Of a stretch of 64,000 nt of DNA, positions 41,807 through 50,768 are shown piece after piece (the stretch's first letter is position 1; every line of letters begins with the position of its first letter). Where the stretch lies: NCBI GenBank assembly GCA_964596695.1, contig CAZQVE010000004.1:46653-110652 (forward strand), in the 5' to 3' direction. The notes under the pieces were generated by a model, which had not been told where the DNA came from, did not search any database, and saw nothing but the letters and a program-made list of their open reading frames with translations. Origin of the DNA: UBA2112 sp964596695 (GTDB taxonomy: Bacteria > Patescibacteriota > Saccharimonadia > Saccharimonadales > Saccharimonadaceae). The position numbers and the translations under genes were made by a program.

Positions 41807-44775
41807 ATACGTAGTTCGTAGTCTTCGATTTTAACTGTCGTGTCGTGGCCATCCTGGACATCGGCAAATTCCTGAGCCAATGTCTCTTCACCTATCGTTT
41901 TGGTATGTTCCTCGATAGCTTTTCGCAATTCTTCGTTGCCTGTTTTAAGGCTTAGATTTATGCGATCGTCGACGTTTAGCCCTGCAGCCTTGCGAGCCGA
42001 CTGGACATGGCGGATGATTTCGCGCATCAGACCCTCGCGCTTGAGTTCTGGAGTGACGTTGAAGTCGAGAGCGAGCTCTTCTCCCTGAACAACTTTTTTA
42101 ACATTTAGCTCTTCGGTTAGGATATCTTCGAAATTAACAGATGTGCCTAATGTTGGAACTGTCACGCTAGCCAGTGGCTGGCGGATCTTTATCCGTTCGG
42201 CGGCACGCAGGCTAAGCGCTTGGTTGACGTAGTCGCGAACAGTCGCCATTTCCCGAAGCACCTGCTCATCCACCGAATAGTTCGTCGGCCAGTCAAGCAG
42301 ATGTACCGACTCGTTGTCGCCACCAAGTTTCTGATACAACTCCTCACTGAGGAATGGCGTAAACGGCGCCAAGATGACCGATAACTTTAGTAGGACATAA
42401 TGCAGCGTGCGGTATGCTTCAGCTTTGTCCCCGTCATCATCACTCTTCCAGAAGCGGCGGCGCGAACGACGCACGAACCAGTTGGATGCGTCCTCTATAA
42501 ACGGCATGAACTCGCTCATAGCAACTGGCAGATTGTAGTCGTCCATATGTTTGGTCACGTGCTCGTTTAGTTGATGTACTCGCGAGACAATCCATTTATC
42601 TAGTGGGTTGGTTAGCTTCTCTAAATCTACTTCGATCGGGAATGACTTCTTGGTTTCAGCGCGCAGCATGAACGCATCCGATGACGACGTATCGTACGGA
42701 AATGTGAAGTCATCGACTTCGGCGTACATGGTGAAAAAGTCGTACATATTCCAAATCATCGTGAGTTTGCGTGCAACATCGCCGACATCTTTATCGAGTA
42801 GCGAAAAGTCCTCACCGTTAAGTAACGGGCTGCCAATCAATAGGAAGCGCAGGCTGTCCGCGCTAAACTTGTCCATCAGCTCGTTCGGGTCGGTATAGTT
42901 GCCCAGACTCTTGCTCATCTTGCGACCATCATTACCTGCGAGTGTTCCTGTCGTTATGACGTTGCGGAACGCCTCGCTGCCGAACAGCGACGTATTAACC
43001 GCGTGTACGTAGTAGAACCATGCGCGAACCTGTCCGATATATTCCACGATGAAATCGCCCGGGAAATTCGCTTCGAACTTTTCCTTGTTTTCAAAAGGAT
43101 AATGGAACTGTGCGAATGGCATACTGCCACTTTCGAACCAACCGTCCAAGACCTTTTCGATACGCGTGTAGTGTACGCCATCGATATCGAATTCGATATC
43201 ATCGACCCATGGACGGTGGTAGTCATCGAGCTCTTTTCCGGAAAGCTCCTTTAGCTCCGCATACGAGCCGACAACTTTCACATGCTCGTTACCGTCGGCA
43301 TCGGTACCCTTCCATACCGGCATCGCTGTCGCCCAGAACCGGTCGCGGCTCAAGTTCCAGTCGGGGGCCTGTTCGATATTCTTTGCAAACCTGCCGTGCT
43401 TCAAGTGTTCAGGGAACCAGTTGATATTCTCGTTCTTCTCCAGCATCAACGTTTTTGATCCGTTAATGTCAAAGAACCACGATGGAATCGCCCTATACAT
43501 GATGCGTTGTTTACTGCGCGGATTGAACGGATATTCGTGCTGAATATACTCGATTTTCCAGACAATCCCCGCTTTATGGAGCGCCTTTGCGAGATCTTTG
43601 TTGCTGCTCCATACCTCAAGCGGCTCGGTCGCGTCTTTCCATGGCATCAAAGCATACAATTTTTGTGCAAAGTCATCGAAATAGTAGCCGTTATCATCGA
43701 GCGCATGAACAATAGGAATGTTATTTTCTTTGGCTAAAACAAAGTCTTCTTCACCGTACGCAGGAGCAATATGCACGATACCAGAGCCGTTGTCTGCTGT
43801 TACGTAATCGGCTGTCCATACTTTGTGCGCATTTTTACCCTGATCCATGTCTAGCAACGGCTCATACTCAAGCCCGACAAGATCACCGCCTTTAATATCA
43901 TCGTGAACAATTTCAATTTCATGGTCTTTGAAGAGCTGCTCCACTCTTTCACTAGCGACAATCAGAAGTTCCTTAACCCCGTCTATCCTAAGTGCCGTAT
44001 AGTTTAAGTCGTTATTGACTGCAAGCGCAGTGTTGCCTGGCAGTGTCCACGGCGTGGTCGTCCATGCGACCATATATACAGCATCCTTGGTCTCATATTT
44101 GTCGTTGGCGTATTTTTGACCTGCCTTCAGATGAAAACGTACGTAAACCGACGGATCGGTTACCGTTTGATATGCATCGTTATCCATCGTGACTTCGTTC
44201 TTAGACACCGGCGTCGCGAATTTGGTGTCATACATCAGGACCTTCTCCCCCTCGTAGATCTTGCCCTTTTCATATAGGGTCTTGAACGCCCACCAAACAG
44301 ATTCCATGAAATCTTTGTCCATGGTTTTGTATGCGCCCTGAAAATCTACCCAGCGGCCAATACGATCGATAACATTCTCCCATGTCGCGCTGTTGGCAAC
44401 CATGGAATCCCTGGCTTTGACGATATATTCCTCAAGGCTAATCTTAGTCCCGATATCACGACGGTCGGTAATACCAAGCTGTTTTTCGACGAAGTTTTCT
44501 GCTGGCAGGCCGTGACTATCCCAACCCCACACACGCTCGACATGCTTACCCTTCATGGTCCAGTAGCGAGGCACGGCGTCTTTGATGATACTACTCAGCA
44601 AGGTACCATGATGCGGTACACCGGTGATAAACGGCGGCCCGTCGTAAAATACATATGAATTCTCTACTGGTCGCTGCTCAACAGACTTCTCAAACGTTTT
44701 GTTTTCTTTCCAATACTGCACGAGTGCTTTTTCATACTCAAGCGCTCGTCGTCTAGTTCCTGATTTAAACTTCAT
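41788..44775 (-). CDS. ileS: Isoleucyl-tRNA synthetase
   Basis: Charges tRNA-Ile. 995 aa. HIGH-like motif in PPFITGVPHHGTLL, editing CP1 domain (TTTPWTLPGNTAL), KMSKS in DGRKMSKSLGNY, and the anticodon-binding region. The ATG at 44775 overlaps the GNAT stop (TAATG) and gives the family start MKFKSGTRR; a longer frame upstream is an artefact. Expressed from the T-box-controlled promoter through the GNAT gene. Confidence 0.97.
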   Translation of the reverse strand: MKFKSGTRRRALEYEKALVQYWKENKTFEKSVEQRPVENSYVFYDGPPFITGVPHHGTLLSSIIKDAVPRYWTMKGKHVERVWGWDSHGLPAENFVEKQLGITDRRDIGTKISLEEYIVKARDSMVANSATWENVIDRIGRWVDFQGAYKTMDKDFMESVWWAFKTLYEKGKIYEGEKVLMYDTKFATPVSKNEVTMDNDAYQTVTDPSVYVRFHLKAGQKYANDKYETKDAVYMVAWTTTPWTLPGNTALAVNNDLNYTALRIDGVKELLIVASERVEQLFKDHEIEIVHDDIKGGDLVGLEYEPLLDMDQGKNAHKVWTADYVTADNGSGIVHIAPAYGEEDFVLAKENNIPIVHALDDNGYYFDDFAQKLYALMPWKDATEPLEVWSSNKDLAKALHKAGIVWKIEYIQHEYPFNPRSKQRIMYRAIPSWFFDINGSKTLMLEKNENINWFPEHLKHGRFAKNIEQAPDWNLSRDRFWATAMPVWKGTDADGNEHVKVVGSYAELKELSGKELDDYHRPWVDDIEFDIDGVHYTRIEKVLDGWFESGSMPFAQFHYPFENKEKFEANFPGDFIVEYIGQVRAWFYYVHAVNTSLFGSEAFRNVITTGTLAGNDGRKMSKSLGNYTDPNELMDKFSADSLRFLLIGSPLLNGEDFSLLDKDVGDVARKLTMIWNMYDFFTMYAEVDDFTFPYDTSSSDAFMLRAETKKSFPIEVDLEKLTNPLDKWIVSRVHQLNEHVTKHMDDYNLPVAMSEFMPFIEDASNWFVRRSRRRFWKSDDDGDKAEAYRTLHYVLLKLSVILAPFTPFLSEELYQKLGGDNESVHLLDWPTNYSVDEQVLREMATVRDYVNQALSLRAAERIKIRQPLASVTVPTLGTSVNFEDILTEELNVKKVVQGEELALDFNVTPELKREGLMREIIRHVQSARKAAGLNVDDRINLSLKTGNEELRKAIEEHTKTIGEETLAQEFADVQDGHDTTVKIEDYELRICLKKA

Positions 44776-45308
44776 TATTTGTCGCCTTTTCTTTCCATGA
44801 CCATACAAGGTATCTTATCTGCAAACATTTTGATATCCTCACTTTTTTCCACAAAACCATACTTTCTATAAAATGCTTTAGCTCGTTCGTTATAACTAGC
44901 AACCTCTAGCGTAATAGGTTGCGTCATATCAGACCATGCAAGGGCTGCATCCATTAGTTGCTGGGCTAGACCGATGCCATGCTGTGATTTGTCGAGATAC
45001 AGACCTTCTAGGTGCTGCTTACCGTCCAGATTCGACATATGCACCAGACCGATGATCCGTCCGTTCTTTGTTGCGATTCTATGGAAATGATCTGGATTAT
45101 CAAAAACACCCTTAAAGTGCTCTACGGATTTCTCGATCCCTTCAGGGGTTAGCCAAGCACTGGTTCGCTCTTTGACCCACGCTTGCGATACGCCCATCTC
45201 CTCATTTGGGTAGGTATCATTCCAAGATTGTGCATGCATCTTACGCAACTCTTCGATATCCTCAAAGGTTGTTTTTCGAATCTCAAAATTATCTTGTAGT
45301 CTTTCCAT
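44775..45308 (-). CDS. GNAT family N-acetyltransferase
   Basis: 177 aa. Acetyl-CoA binding motif A appears as GLYLDKSQHGIGLAQQLMDAAL (the R/QxxGxG/A loop is QHGIGLA), followed by ALEVASYNERAKAFYRKYGFVEKSE of motif B. First gene after an isoleucine-type T-box leader and translationally coupled to ileS, so its expression tracks tRNA-Ile charging; the acetyl acceptor is unknown. GAAAGGAT lies 4 nt before the ATG. Confidence 0.9.
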   Translation of the reverse strand: MERLQDNFEIRKTTFEDIEELRKMHAQSWNDTYPNEEMGVSQAWVKERTSAWLTPEGIEKSVEHFKGVFDNPDHFHRIATKNGRIIGLVHMSNLDGKQHLEGLYLDKSQHGIGLAQQLMDAALAWSDMTQPITLEVASYNERAKAFYRKYGFVEKSEDIKMFADKIPCMVMERKGDK

Positions 45309-45522
45309 CGAATCCTTTCAAGCAAAAATCACTTCTTTTGTCTGTCAGATCCCGTTTCGGGAGGTGCCATCTGACTTCCAAAAGAAGTGATTCTTTTAGC
45401 TCTTTGTTGTTCGCTTTGACGTAGCGTTCACGCCCGGTTCTACTTGGGAATTCCTTTCTTCCGGGGGCTTGCGGGTGATAGCCGCTCTTCGCTATCCGCT
45501 GACATGCGGAGGCGGACGCCTT
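45309..45522 (-). ncRNA. T-box riboswitch leader, isoleucine type (class II-like)
   Basis: About 214 nt between a promoter and the GNAT-ileS start. The antiterminator is textbook: GUCAGA (45375-45370), 7-nt bulge UGGCACC (45369-45363), UCCCG-AAA-CGGGA (45362-45350), UCUGAC (45349-45344). It is enclosed by a 14-bp stem (45392-45379 with 45340-45327) that runs into UUUUU. Upstream, a short stem GCGG..CCGC encloses AUC (45479-45477), the specifier for isoleucine, and the CCCGG..CCGGG region (about 45425-45466) fits Stem II and its pseudoknot. The very short Stem I resembles actinobacterial ileS T-boxes. Confidence 0.83.
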
Positions 45523-45528
45523 AGGGGT

Positions 45529-45557
45529 ATTATAGCGAAAAACCTCTATGCGAACAA
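45529..45557 (-). promoter_or_regulatory. Promoter of the T-box GNAT-ileS operon
   Basis: Minus strand: TTGTTC (45557-45552), 17-bp spacer, perfect TATAAT (45534-45529). It overlaps the last codons of the VKOR gene. Confidence 0.75.
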
Positions 45558-46172
45558 GCTGTCACCGAATTTGGCAAACACGAGCGCAACGAGTAGCACG
45601 ATCCAGGCAGCAACGATAAGCTTGTCGTAGTCCTTATCAAGAAAAACGTTAATCTTCTTATGCAGGTCCTTCTTGAGACTAAATGTGCCCTGTCGTAGAT
45701 TGTAACGCGTCATCGTCGCAGAAAGCATAGTCATGCTAAATGTCACGACAAGACACCATGGACACAGTACTTGTATAGCGTAGACGCTGTTAAAGAACAG
45801 CCAGTAGGCAAACAACGTCCAAAATATAATGCCGACTTCTGCGCCGATCAAGAACCATCGCGGGAGCTTCACCCGTGAAAGCCCCAGAACCGCAATCGTA
45901 ATGACAATCGGAAAGCCCATCAACCCAATGAACATATTCGGAAAGCCGAACACGCTCGCCTGCCATGTTTTCATGACCGTTCCGCAGTTAAGGACGATAT
46001 TTAATGAACAACTAAGAATTGCATTCGGGTTTTTCAATAGAGTAAATTCATCAATCGCTAGTACAAAGGCCGCGATAAGCCCTGTCACGCCAAAAACCAA
46101 CATTACTCCGAACAGCCATTTGTTCGACTTGTTTTCCAGCTTGGCGCTCCTAGCGAGCAATCTAGCTGACAT
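45546..46172 (-). CDS. Vitamin K epoxide reductase (VKOR) family protein
   Basis: Membrane enzyme that reoxidises a DsbA-like partner with quinone. About 208 aa with four to five helices; loop cysteines in LNIVLNCGTV and the active-site CPWC in VLCPWCLVV are present, as is the conserved loop Ser/Asn region. ATG at 46172 is chosen because GAGG lies upstream; a longer frame starts 5 codons earlier. Overlaps the thioredoxin-like gene, which suggests a functional pair. Drives disulfide formation in exported proteins. Confidence 0.9.
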   Translation of the reverse strand: MSARLLARSAKLENKSNKWLFGVMLVFGVTGLIAAFVLAIDEFTLLKNPNAILSCSLNIVLNCGTVMKTWQASVFGFPNMFIGLMGFPIVITIAVLGLSRVKLPRWFLIGAEVGIIFWTLFAYWLFFNSVYAIQVLCPWCLVVTFSMTMLSATMTRYNLRQGTFSLKKDLHKKINVFLDKDYDKLIVAAWIVLLVALVFAKFGDSLFA

Positions 46173-46422
46173 AATAACTAACCTCATTTATGGTCGGCAG
46201 CGGTAATCCGCGCCACATATTGCGCAATTGTCCATCACTAGTAGTGGCGACAATCGTCGGATATTCAACCACATCATACAGACGGCAGATATCCGCGCCG
46301 CGCCGACTATCTGGGTCGATCTCTTCAAGTTGATGAGCAGTCAATCGTTCGAAATCATGTAAAAACTCCGTCACATCACGAGCATGCTCGCTGTTAGACT
46401 TGTGTATAATCATGACGCTCAC
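46162..46422 (-). CDS. Thioredoxin-like protein lacking the CxxC motif
   Basis: 86 aa. The C-terminal half has the thioredoxin cis-proline loop (YDVVEYPTIVATTSDG) and the final WRGLP strand-turn, but the position of the CxxC active site near the N-terminus reads HKSNSEHAR, and the only cysteine is in ICRLYD. It therefore cannot be a dithiol oxidoreductase. The start overlaps the nrdR stop (ATGA) and its end overlaps VKOR. Confidence 0.75.
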   Translation of the reverse strand: MSVMIIHKSNSEHARDVTEFLHDFERLTAHQLEEIDPDSRRGADICRLYDVVEYPTIVATTSDGQLRNMWRGLPLPTINEVSYYVS

Positions 46423-46883
46423 TTTTTCTTTTTATCCTTGTGGTGGCGCGACGCCAAAATAGCTTTGGAAAACTCGTCTAATGTCTTGAATTCATAATAC
46501 ACACTGGCGAACCGCACATAAGCGACTTCATTCCTTGCAGCTAACTCATCGAGAACAAATTCGCCAATCGTATTCGAAGGAATTTCCATCTCACCAAGAG
46601 CATATAAATTATCTTCCACTTCGTTGACGATCTCTTCGATTTCTACGTCGCTAGCGAAAAATTTACCAACCGATCGACGAATAGCGGTTGCTAGTTTGTC
46701 TCTATCATAGAGTTCACGTGTACCGTTCTTCTTGATTACCGCCAAGTTTGGCTTTTCGATACGCTCGTACGTTGTAAATCGACGCCCATCGGGAGATTCA
46801 CGACGACGACGAATAGTGACGCCATCGCCAACTTCTCGTGACTCGATAACGCGGCTGTCCCCGATATTAAGTGGAGCGCTCAT
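46419..46883 (-). CDS. nrdR: NrdR-like transcriptional regulator without zinc-ribbon cysteines
   Basis: NrdR represses ribonucleotide reductase genes using an ATP-cone sensor. 154 aa: the N-terminal region keeps VIESREVGDGVTIRRRRESPDGRRFTTYERIE, clearly the NrdR signature, but every cysteine of the zinc ribbon (normally CPxC and CxxCG) is missing, replaced by SAPLN and SPDG. The ATP-cone (IKKNGTRELYDRDKLATAI) and VAYVRFASVYYEFKTLDEF are intact. Follows ftsZ by 11 bp. Confidence 0.9.
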   Translation of the reverse strand: MSAPLNIGDSRVIESREVGDGVTIRRRRESPDGRRFTTYERIEKPNLAVIKKNGTRELYDRDKLATAIRRSVGKFFASDVEIEEIVNEVEDNLYALGEMEIPSNTIGEFVLDELAARNEVAYVRFASVYYEFKTLDEFSKAILASRHHKDKKKK

Positions 46884-46894
46884 TGTACCAATTC

Positions 46895-48103
46895 CTAAGA
46901 CTCTTCGTCAGTTTTTTTGTTCTTTTTGCGACGGCGTAGGAACGCTGGAGTATCTGATTCGTCTTCCTCTTCGGGCGGTGAGTCCCAGATATTGTGCGTT
47001 GGCTCCTCGGCGAAACTTGCCTGAGGGTCATTCTTGTCGAGCTCGAGATCGACACTCTCGACAGTCTCGTCACTAACACCTCGAGCCTCAACTTCATGTA
47101 CTCGATCTTCGCCAGGATTCAGTGAGACTTCTTGTTGATGAAAGAATTCACTATCAAAACCAGTTGCGATGACGGTGATAATCAGTTCGTCTTCCAGCTC
47201 AGGCTTCAGCGTGGCACCAAAGATAATGTTGGCATCCGGCGACACTGCGCTGGTAATGATTTCGGCAGCCTCCTGGATTTCGCTCATACTCATGTCATAA
47301 CCACCGGTAACATTGAACAACACGCCCTTGGCGCCGTCGATCGATACTTCGATCAACGGTGACTCAATCGCCTGCTGAGCAGCCTGTGCTGCACGCTCGT
47401 CACCACTCGCGCGTCCAATACCCATCAGCGCGCTGCCAGCATTACTCATAACCGCCTTCACGTCAGCGAAGTCGAGGTTAATCAGACCATGCTCGGTAAT
47501 CAACTCTGAGATACCCTGTACACCCTGGCGCAAAACATCATCGGCGATCTTAAATGTCTCAAGTAGTGGTGTACGGCGATCAATCGTTTGCAACAAGCGA
47601 TCGTTTGGAATCGTAATCAGCGTATCAACTTGGCGACCGAGCTGGTTAATCGCCCAGTCGGCATTAATGCGGCGTTTTTCGCCTTCGAAACTGAATGGTT
47701 TTGTCGCTACACCGACCACCAGAATACCCATCTCACGAGCAACCTCAGCGACGATATAGCCAGCACCGCTACCCGTGCCGCCTCCGGCACCGATGGTAAC
47801 GAACACCATGTCGGCGCCTTCAAGCGCCTTCTTAATTTCATCGCGTGATTCATTGGCGGCCGCTTCACCCACAGAAGGATCAGCTCCTGCGCCAAGACCA
47901 CCGGTCGTCTCATGACCAAGATGGATTTTTACGTCAGCCTTGCTGTTATGGAGTGCCTGTGCATCCGTATTCATCGCGATGAACTGTACGCCGGTAAGTC
48001 CGGCATCTTTCATACGATTAACGGCGCTACCGCCGGCTCCGCCGACGCCTACAACTTTAATACTCGCAAATGTCTGAATTTCGCTTGGTGTTACTTCCGG
48101 CAT
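46895..48103 (-). CDS. ftsZ: Cell division protein FtsZ
   Basis: Tubulin-like GTPase forming the division ring. 402 aa: VGVGGAGGSAVNRM, the GTP signature GAGGGTGSGAGYIVA, and a variable acidic tail from about residue 325. The C-terminal peptide region (SDTPAFLRRRKKNKK) matches the D-x-P-x-F-L-R/K-x FtsA/SepF-binding tail. TAGGAG ribosome binding site. Confidence 0.97.
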   Translation of the reverse strand: MPEVTPSEIQTFASIKVVGVGGAGGSAVNRMKDAGLTGVQFIAMNTDAQALHNSKADVKIHLGHETTGGLGAGADPSVGEAAANESRDEIKKALEGADMVFVTIGAGGGTGSGAGYIVAEVAREMGILVVGVATKPFSFEGEKRRINADWAINQLGRQVDTLITIPNDRLLQTIDRRTPLLETFKIADDVLRQGVQGISELITEHGLINLDFADVKAVMSNAGSALMGIGRASGDERAAQAAQQAIESPLIEVSIDGAKGVLFNVTGGYDMSMSEIQEAAEIITSAVSPDANIIFGATLKPELEDELIITVIATGFDSEFFHQQEVSLNPGEDRVHEVEARGVSDETVESVDLELDKNDPQASFAEEPTHNIWDSPPEEEDESDTPAFLRRRKKNKKTDEES

Positions 48104-48164
48104 AGCTACTCCTACGTCTTTATTACTCTTTAGTATACCATCGATGTCCGTAAATCAAGCCCAC

Positions 48165-49403
48165 CTACGCTCGAAATCGTCCGAATAGTCGTTTCATAAC
48201 GCCGCCGGCTTGCTGTGCGGCCAGCTTTGCCTTGCCGCCCCCATGGATATCACCTTGATGCTTTACACCCTCTGCGTCAATCAACATAAGTCCCGCAGCG
48301 GCAGCAAATTGTGGCTCGTCAAGATGCTCTGCGACGCCACCGAAACCGCTCGCAGTACCGATACGAACAGCCAACCCCAGTGATTCCTTCGTGTAGTCAA
48401 CAATGTTTTTCAGCTTTGCACCACCGCCGGTGAGTACGATCCCACTTGGCAGCTTGGCGTGTCGACCAGCTTTTTTCAGCTCTTTGCTGACTGCGTCAAA
48501 CATCTCCTCGAGCCTCGCTTCAATAATTTCATCGACTTCCGCTCGAGAAAATTCCAAGGTTTCCTTATTGTATTTAACGGTTACCTTTTCGCTTCCGGTC
48601 TGTGGCGTCGCCGAACCATGAGCCAGCTTTACCTCTTCGGCAATTTCCGGATCGGTCTTCAGTCCGATGGCTAGATCGTTGGTAATATTATTGCCACCGA
48701 CGGCAATGATGCCTGTATACTGCAGATCGCCTTCTTCAAATATCGCAATACCCGTCGTTGCGCCGCCCATATCAATAACGGCAACGCCGTTTTCAAGCTG
48801 CTGCTCCGTAAGAACAGCTTTCGCCGCTGCAACCACGCTCGGAGTAATACCGCTTGGCGTCACTTTCGCCAGCTCAAGCGTACTGTGAAGCGTTGTCATC
48901 TGTGGAGCCATCGCCGAAATGACGTTGGCGTTGATTTCAAGTCGTGTGCCGGTCATGCCGACAGGATCCTTGATGTTGTCCTGTCCGTCCAAGCGATAAC
49001 TATGAGGAACCACTTCGAGAATTTCCCTATTCGCTGGTACCTTTCCAACTGTCGCCACCTCTTCAAGCCTCGCAACATCGTCGGGGTCAACGACATGATC
49101 AAGCGCACCGACCGCAATCATTCCATCTGTCGTCGTACTTAAAATATGCGACCCATTTATACTCACGGTTGCGGCATTAACTTCGTATCCACTCATGCGC
49201 TCCGCTTCGCCAAGCGCATCATCAATCGCCTGCGCGGGCCCGTTCAAGTTCACGATCGACCCCTTGCGCATACCCGTGTTCTTTACTTCGCCAACTCCGA
49301 CAATCGTCGGTGTGCCCGTCGTTGCATCCATATGACCTACCACGCAACGAACTGTAGTCGTGCCAATATCGATACCGACGGCATATCGAGAACTATCTTG
49401 CAT
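48165..49403 (-). CDS. ftsA: Cell division protein FtsA
   Basis: Actin-like protein that ties FtsZ to the membrane. 412 aa: VGIDIGTTTVRCVVG (phosphate 1), AVIDMGGATTGIAIF (phosphate 2), GIVLTGGGAKLKNI (adenosine), and a C-terminal amphipathic helix (VMKRLFGRFRA) as membrane anchor. TATAAT (49416-49411, minus) ends 7 nt before the ATG. Heads the ftsA-ftsZ-nrdR stretch. Confidence 0.97.
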   Translation of the reverse strand: MQDSSRYAVGIDIGTTTVRCVVGHMDATTGTPTIVGVGEVKNTGMRKGSIVNLNGPAQAIDDALGEAERMSGYEVNAATVSINGSHILSTTTDGMIAVGALDHVVDPDDVARLEEVATVGKVPANREILEVVPHSYRLDGQDNIKDPVGMTGTRLEINANVISAMAPQMTTLHSTLELAKVTPSGITPSVVAAAKAVLTEQQLENGVAVIDMGGATTGIAIFEEGDLQYTGIIAVGGNNITNDLAIGLKTDPEIAEEVKLAHGSATPQTGSEKVTVKYNKETLEFSRAEVDEIIEARLEEMFDAVSKELKKAGRHAKLPSGIVLTGGGAKLKNIVDYTKESLGLAVRIGTASGFGGVAEHLDEPQFAAAAGLMLIDAEGVKHQGDIHGGGKAKLAAQQAGGVMKRLFGRFRA

Positions 49404-49410
49404 GAATCGT

Positions 49411-49416
49411 ATTATA
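49411..49416 (-). promoter_or_regulatory. -10 box of ftsA, leaderless type
   Basis: Perfect TATAAT on the minus strand ends 7 nt before the ftsA ATG at 49403. Confidence 0.6.
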
Positions 49417-49452
49417 ACGATTTAATAGCCGTTTGAACAGACCATAAGGATT

Positions 49453-50214
49453 TTAGAGTTGCGTCAACACCTCGACGCCATCTTCGGTAATGAGTACCGT
49501 GTGTTCGAAATGTGCCGCGAGACTACCGTCGCGAGTCGATATCGTCCATTCATCATCAGAATCAGTGTGTATTCTTTCGCCGCCCAGCGTCGCCATAGGT
49601 TCGATAGCAACGGTATCGCCCGGTGTCAGCAGCACTCCGCTTCCTTTTCGGCCAAAGTTAGGCACATCGGGTGCCATGTGCATCTCAGTGCCAACGCCGT
49701 GCCCTACCAGCTCGCGAATAATACCCAGCTTTCCGTCAGACAATACTTTCTCAACCGCCGCGCCAATATCACCCGTATATGTCCCTGCACCTTTGATTGC
49801 ATCGATTCCGGCGTACAAGCTGCGCTCAGTCACGTTTAACAGATGTTTCACTGCACCCGTTGGCTCTTCTCCGACAATCATCGTAAATGCGCTGTCGGTT
49901 TTCATTCCTTTGTATGTAATAACAAGATCGAACCCGACGACATCTCCCTTTTCGAACGCGTACTCAGACGGTACTCCATGAACAATTGCGTCATTCACAC
50001 TGATACAAATCACACCAGGAAAGTCAGGTACTGGTTCTTTGTACGTTGCCGTGGCACCGTGGCGGACAATCTCTTTCGCGACCCATGCGTCAATCTCATG
50101 ACCAGTCATGCCTACCTGCACATGCTGCTTTAAATCACGCAGAATAGTTCCGAGAATCTTGCCACATTCCCGCATAGCCTGGATTTGATCAGCAGTTTTC
50201 GGCGGCTGGCTCAT
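49453..50214 (-). CDS. map: Methionine aminopeptidase, type I
   Basis: Removes the initiator methionine. 253 aa with the five metal ligands in order: GFDLVI and KTDSAF (Asp, Asp), GHGVGTEMH (His), IEPMATLG (Glu) and FEHTVLI (Glu). Overlaps the adk stop by 4 bp, the common adk-map pairing. Confidence 0.96.
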   Translation of the reverse strand: MSQPPKTADQIQAMRECGKILGTILRDLKQHVQVGMTGHEIDAWVAKEIVRHGATATYKEPVPDFPGVICISVNDAIVHGVPSEYAFEKGDVVGFDLVITYKGMKTDSAFTMIVGEEPTGAVKHLLNVTERSLYAGIDAIKGAGTYTGDIGAAVEKVLSDGKLGIIRELVGHGVGTEMHMAPDVPNFGRKGSGVLLTPGDTVAIEPMATLGGERIHTDSDDEWTISTRDGSLAAHFEHTVLITEDGVEVLTQL

Positions 50215-50759
50215 TGCGCCAACCCGTGCGCCTGTAATTCTTCCATAATTCGGTCGTGAACTTGTCCGACCGTGCCGACACCATCAATATGAACGATATT
50301 GACGTTTTCTTCAGTCAAGTACGATAGAATCGGATACATCTCCGTACGATAAATTTTCAGGCGCTCATCTATGGCATCAGGAGTATCGTCTACGCGCCCA
50401 CGTACTTCCAGTCGTTTCAGCAACTCGCTTTTTGGCACTTCAAGTACGATAACCAGCTTGATGTCACGTCCGTGATGCGTGCGCTTTTCGACGAGCCATT
50501 TAGCCTGGCCGATCTCACGAGGGTAGCCATCCAGAATAACATTATCGACTGACGACGAGCGTTTGATCGCATCGGTCATTAGTTCATTAACTTTTTGGGG
50601 ATCGACTAGTTTGCCAGTCTGCATCTGCCGAATCAACTCGATATCACGCGTGTCACGCAGTAGCTGTCCAGCACTCAGCCAGCGCCAACCGTTCCGCGCC
50701 GCCAATAACTGTCCTTGAACGCTCTTACCTGCGCCAGCTGGTCCGAAAAATACGATCAT
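50211..50759 (-). CDS. adk: Adenylate kinase, short form
   Basis: Interconverts AMP, ADP and ATP. 182 aa. FFGPAGAGKSVQGQLLA P-loop, LDGYPREIGQAKWL and RGRVDDTPDAIDERLKIY are present. It lacks the LID insertion and its zinc cysteines (short-type Adk). AGGAGGG ribosome binding site. In the rpsU-yqeY-adk-map operon. Confidence 0.93.
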   Translation of the reverse strand: MIVFFGPAGAGKSVQGQLLAARNGWRWLSAGQLLRDTRDIELIRQMQTGKLVDPQKVNELMTDAIKRSSSVDNVILDGYPREIGQAKWLVEKRTHHGRDIKLVIVLEVPKSELLKRLEVRGRVDDTPDAIDERLKIYRTEMYPILSYLTEENVNIVHIDGVGTVGQVHDRIMEELQAHGLAQ

Positions 50760-50768
50760 TTACCCTCC

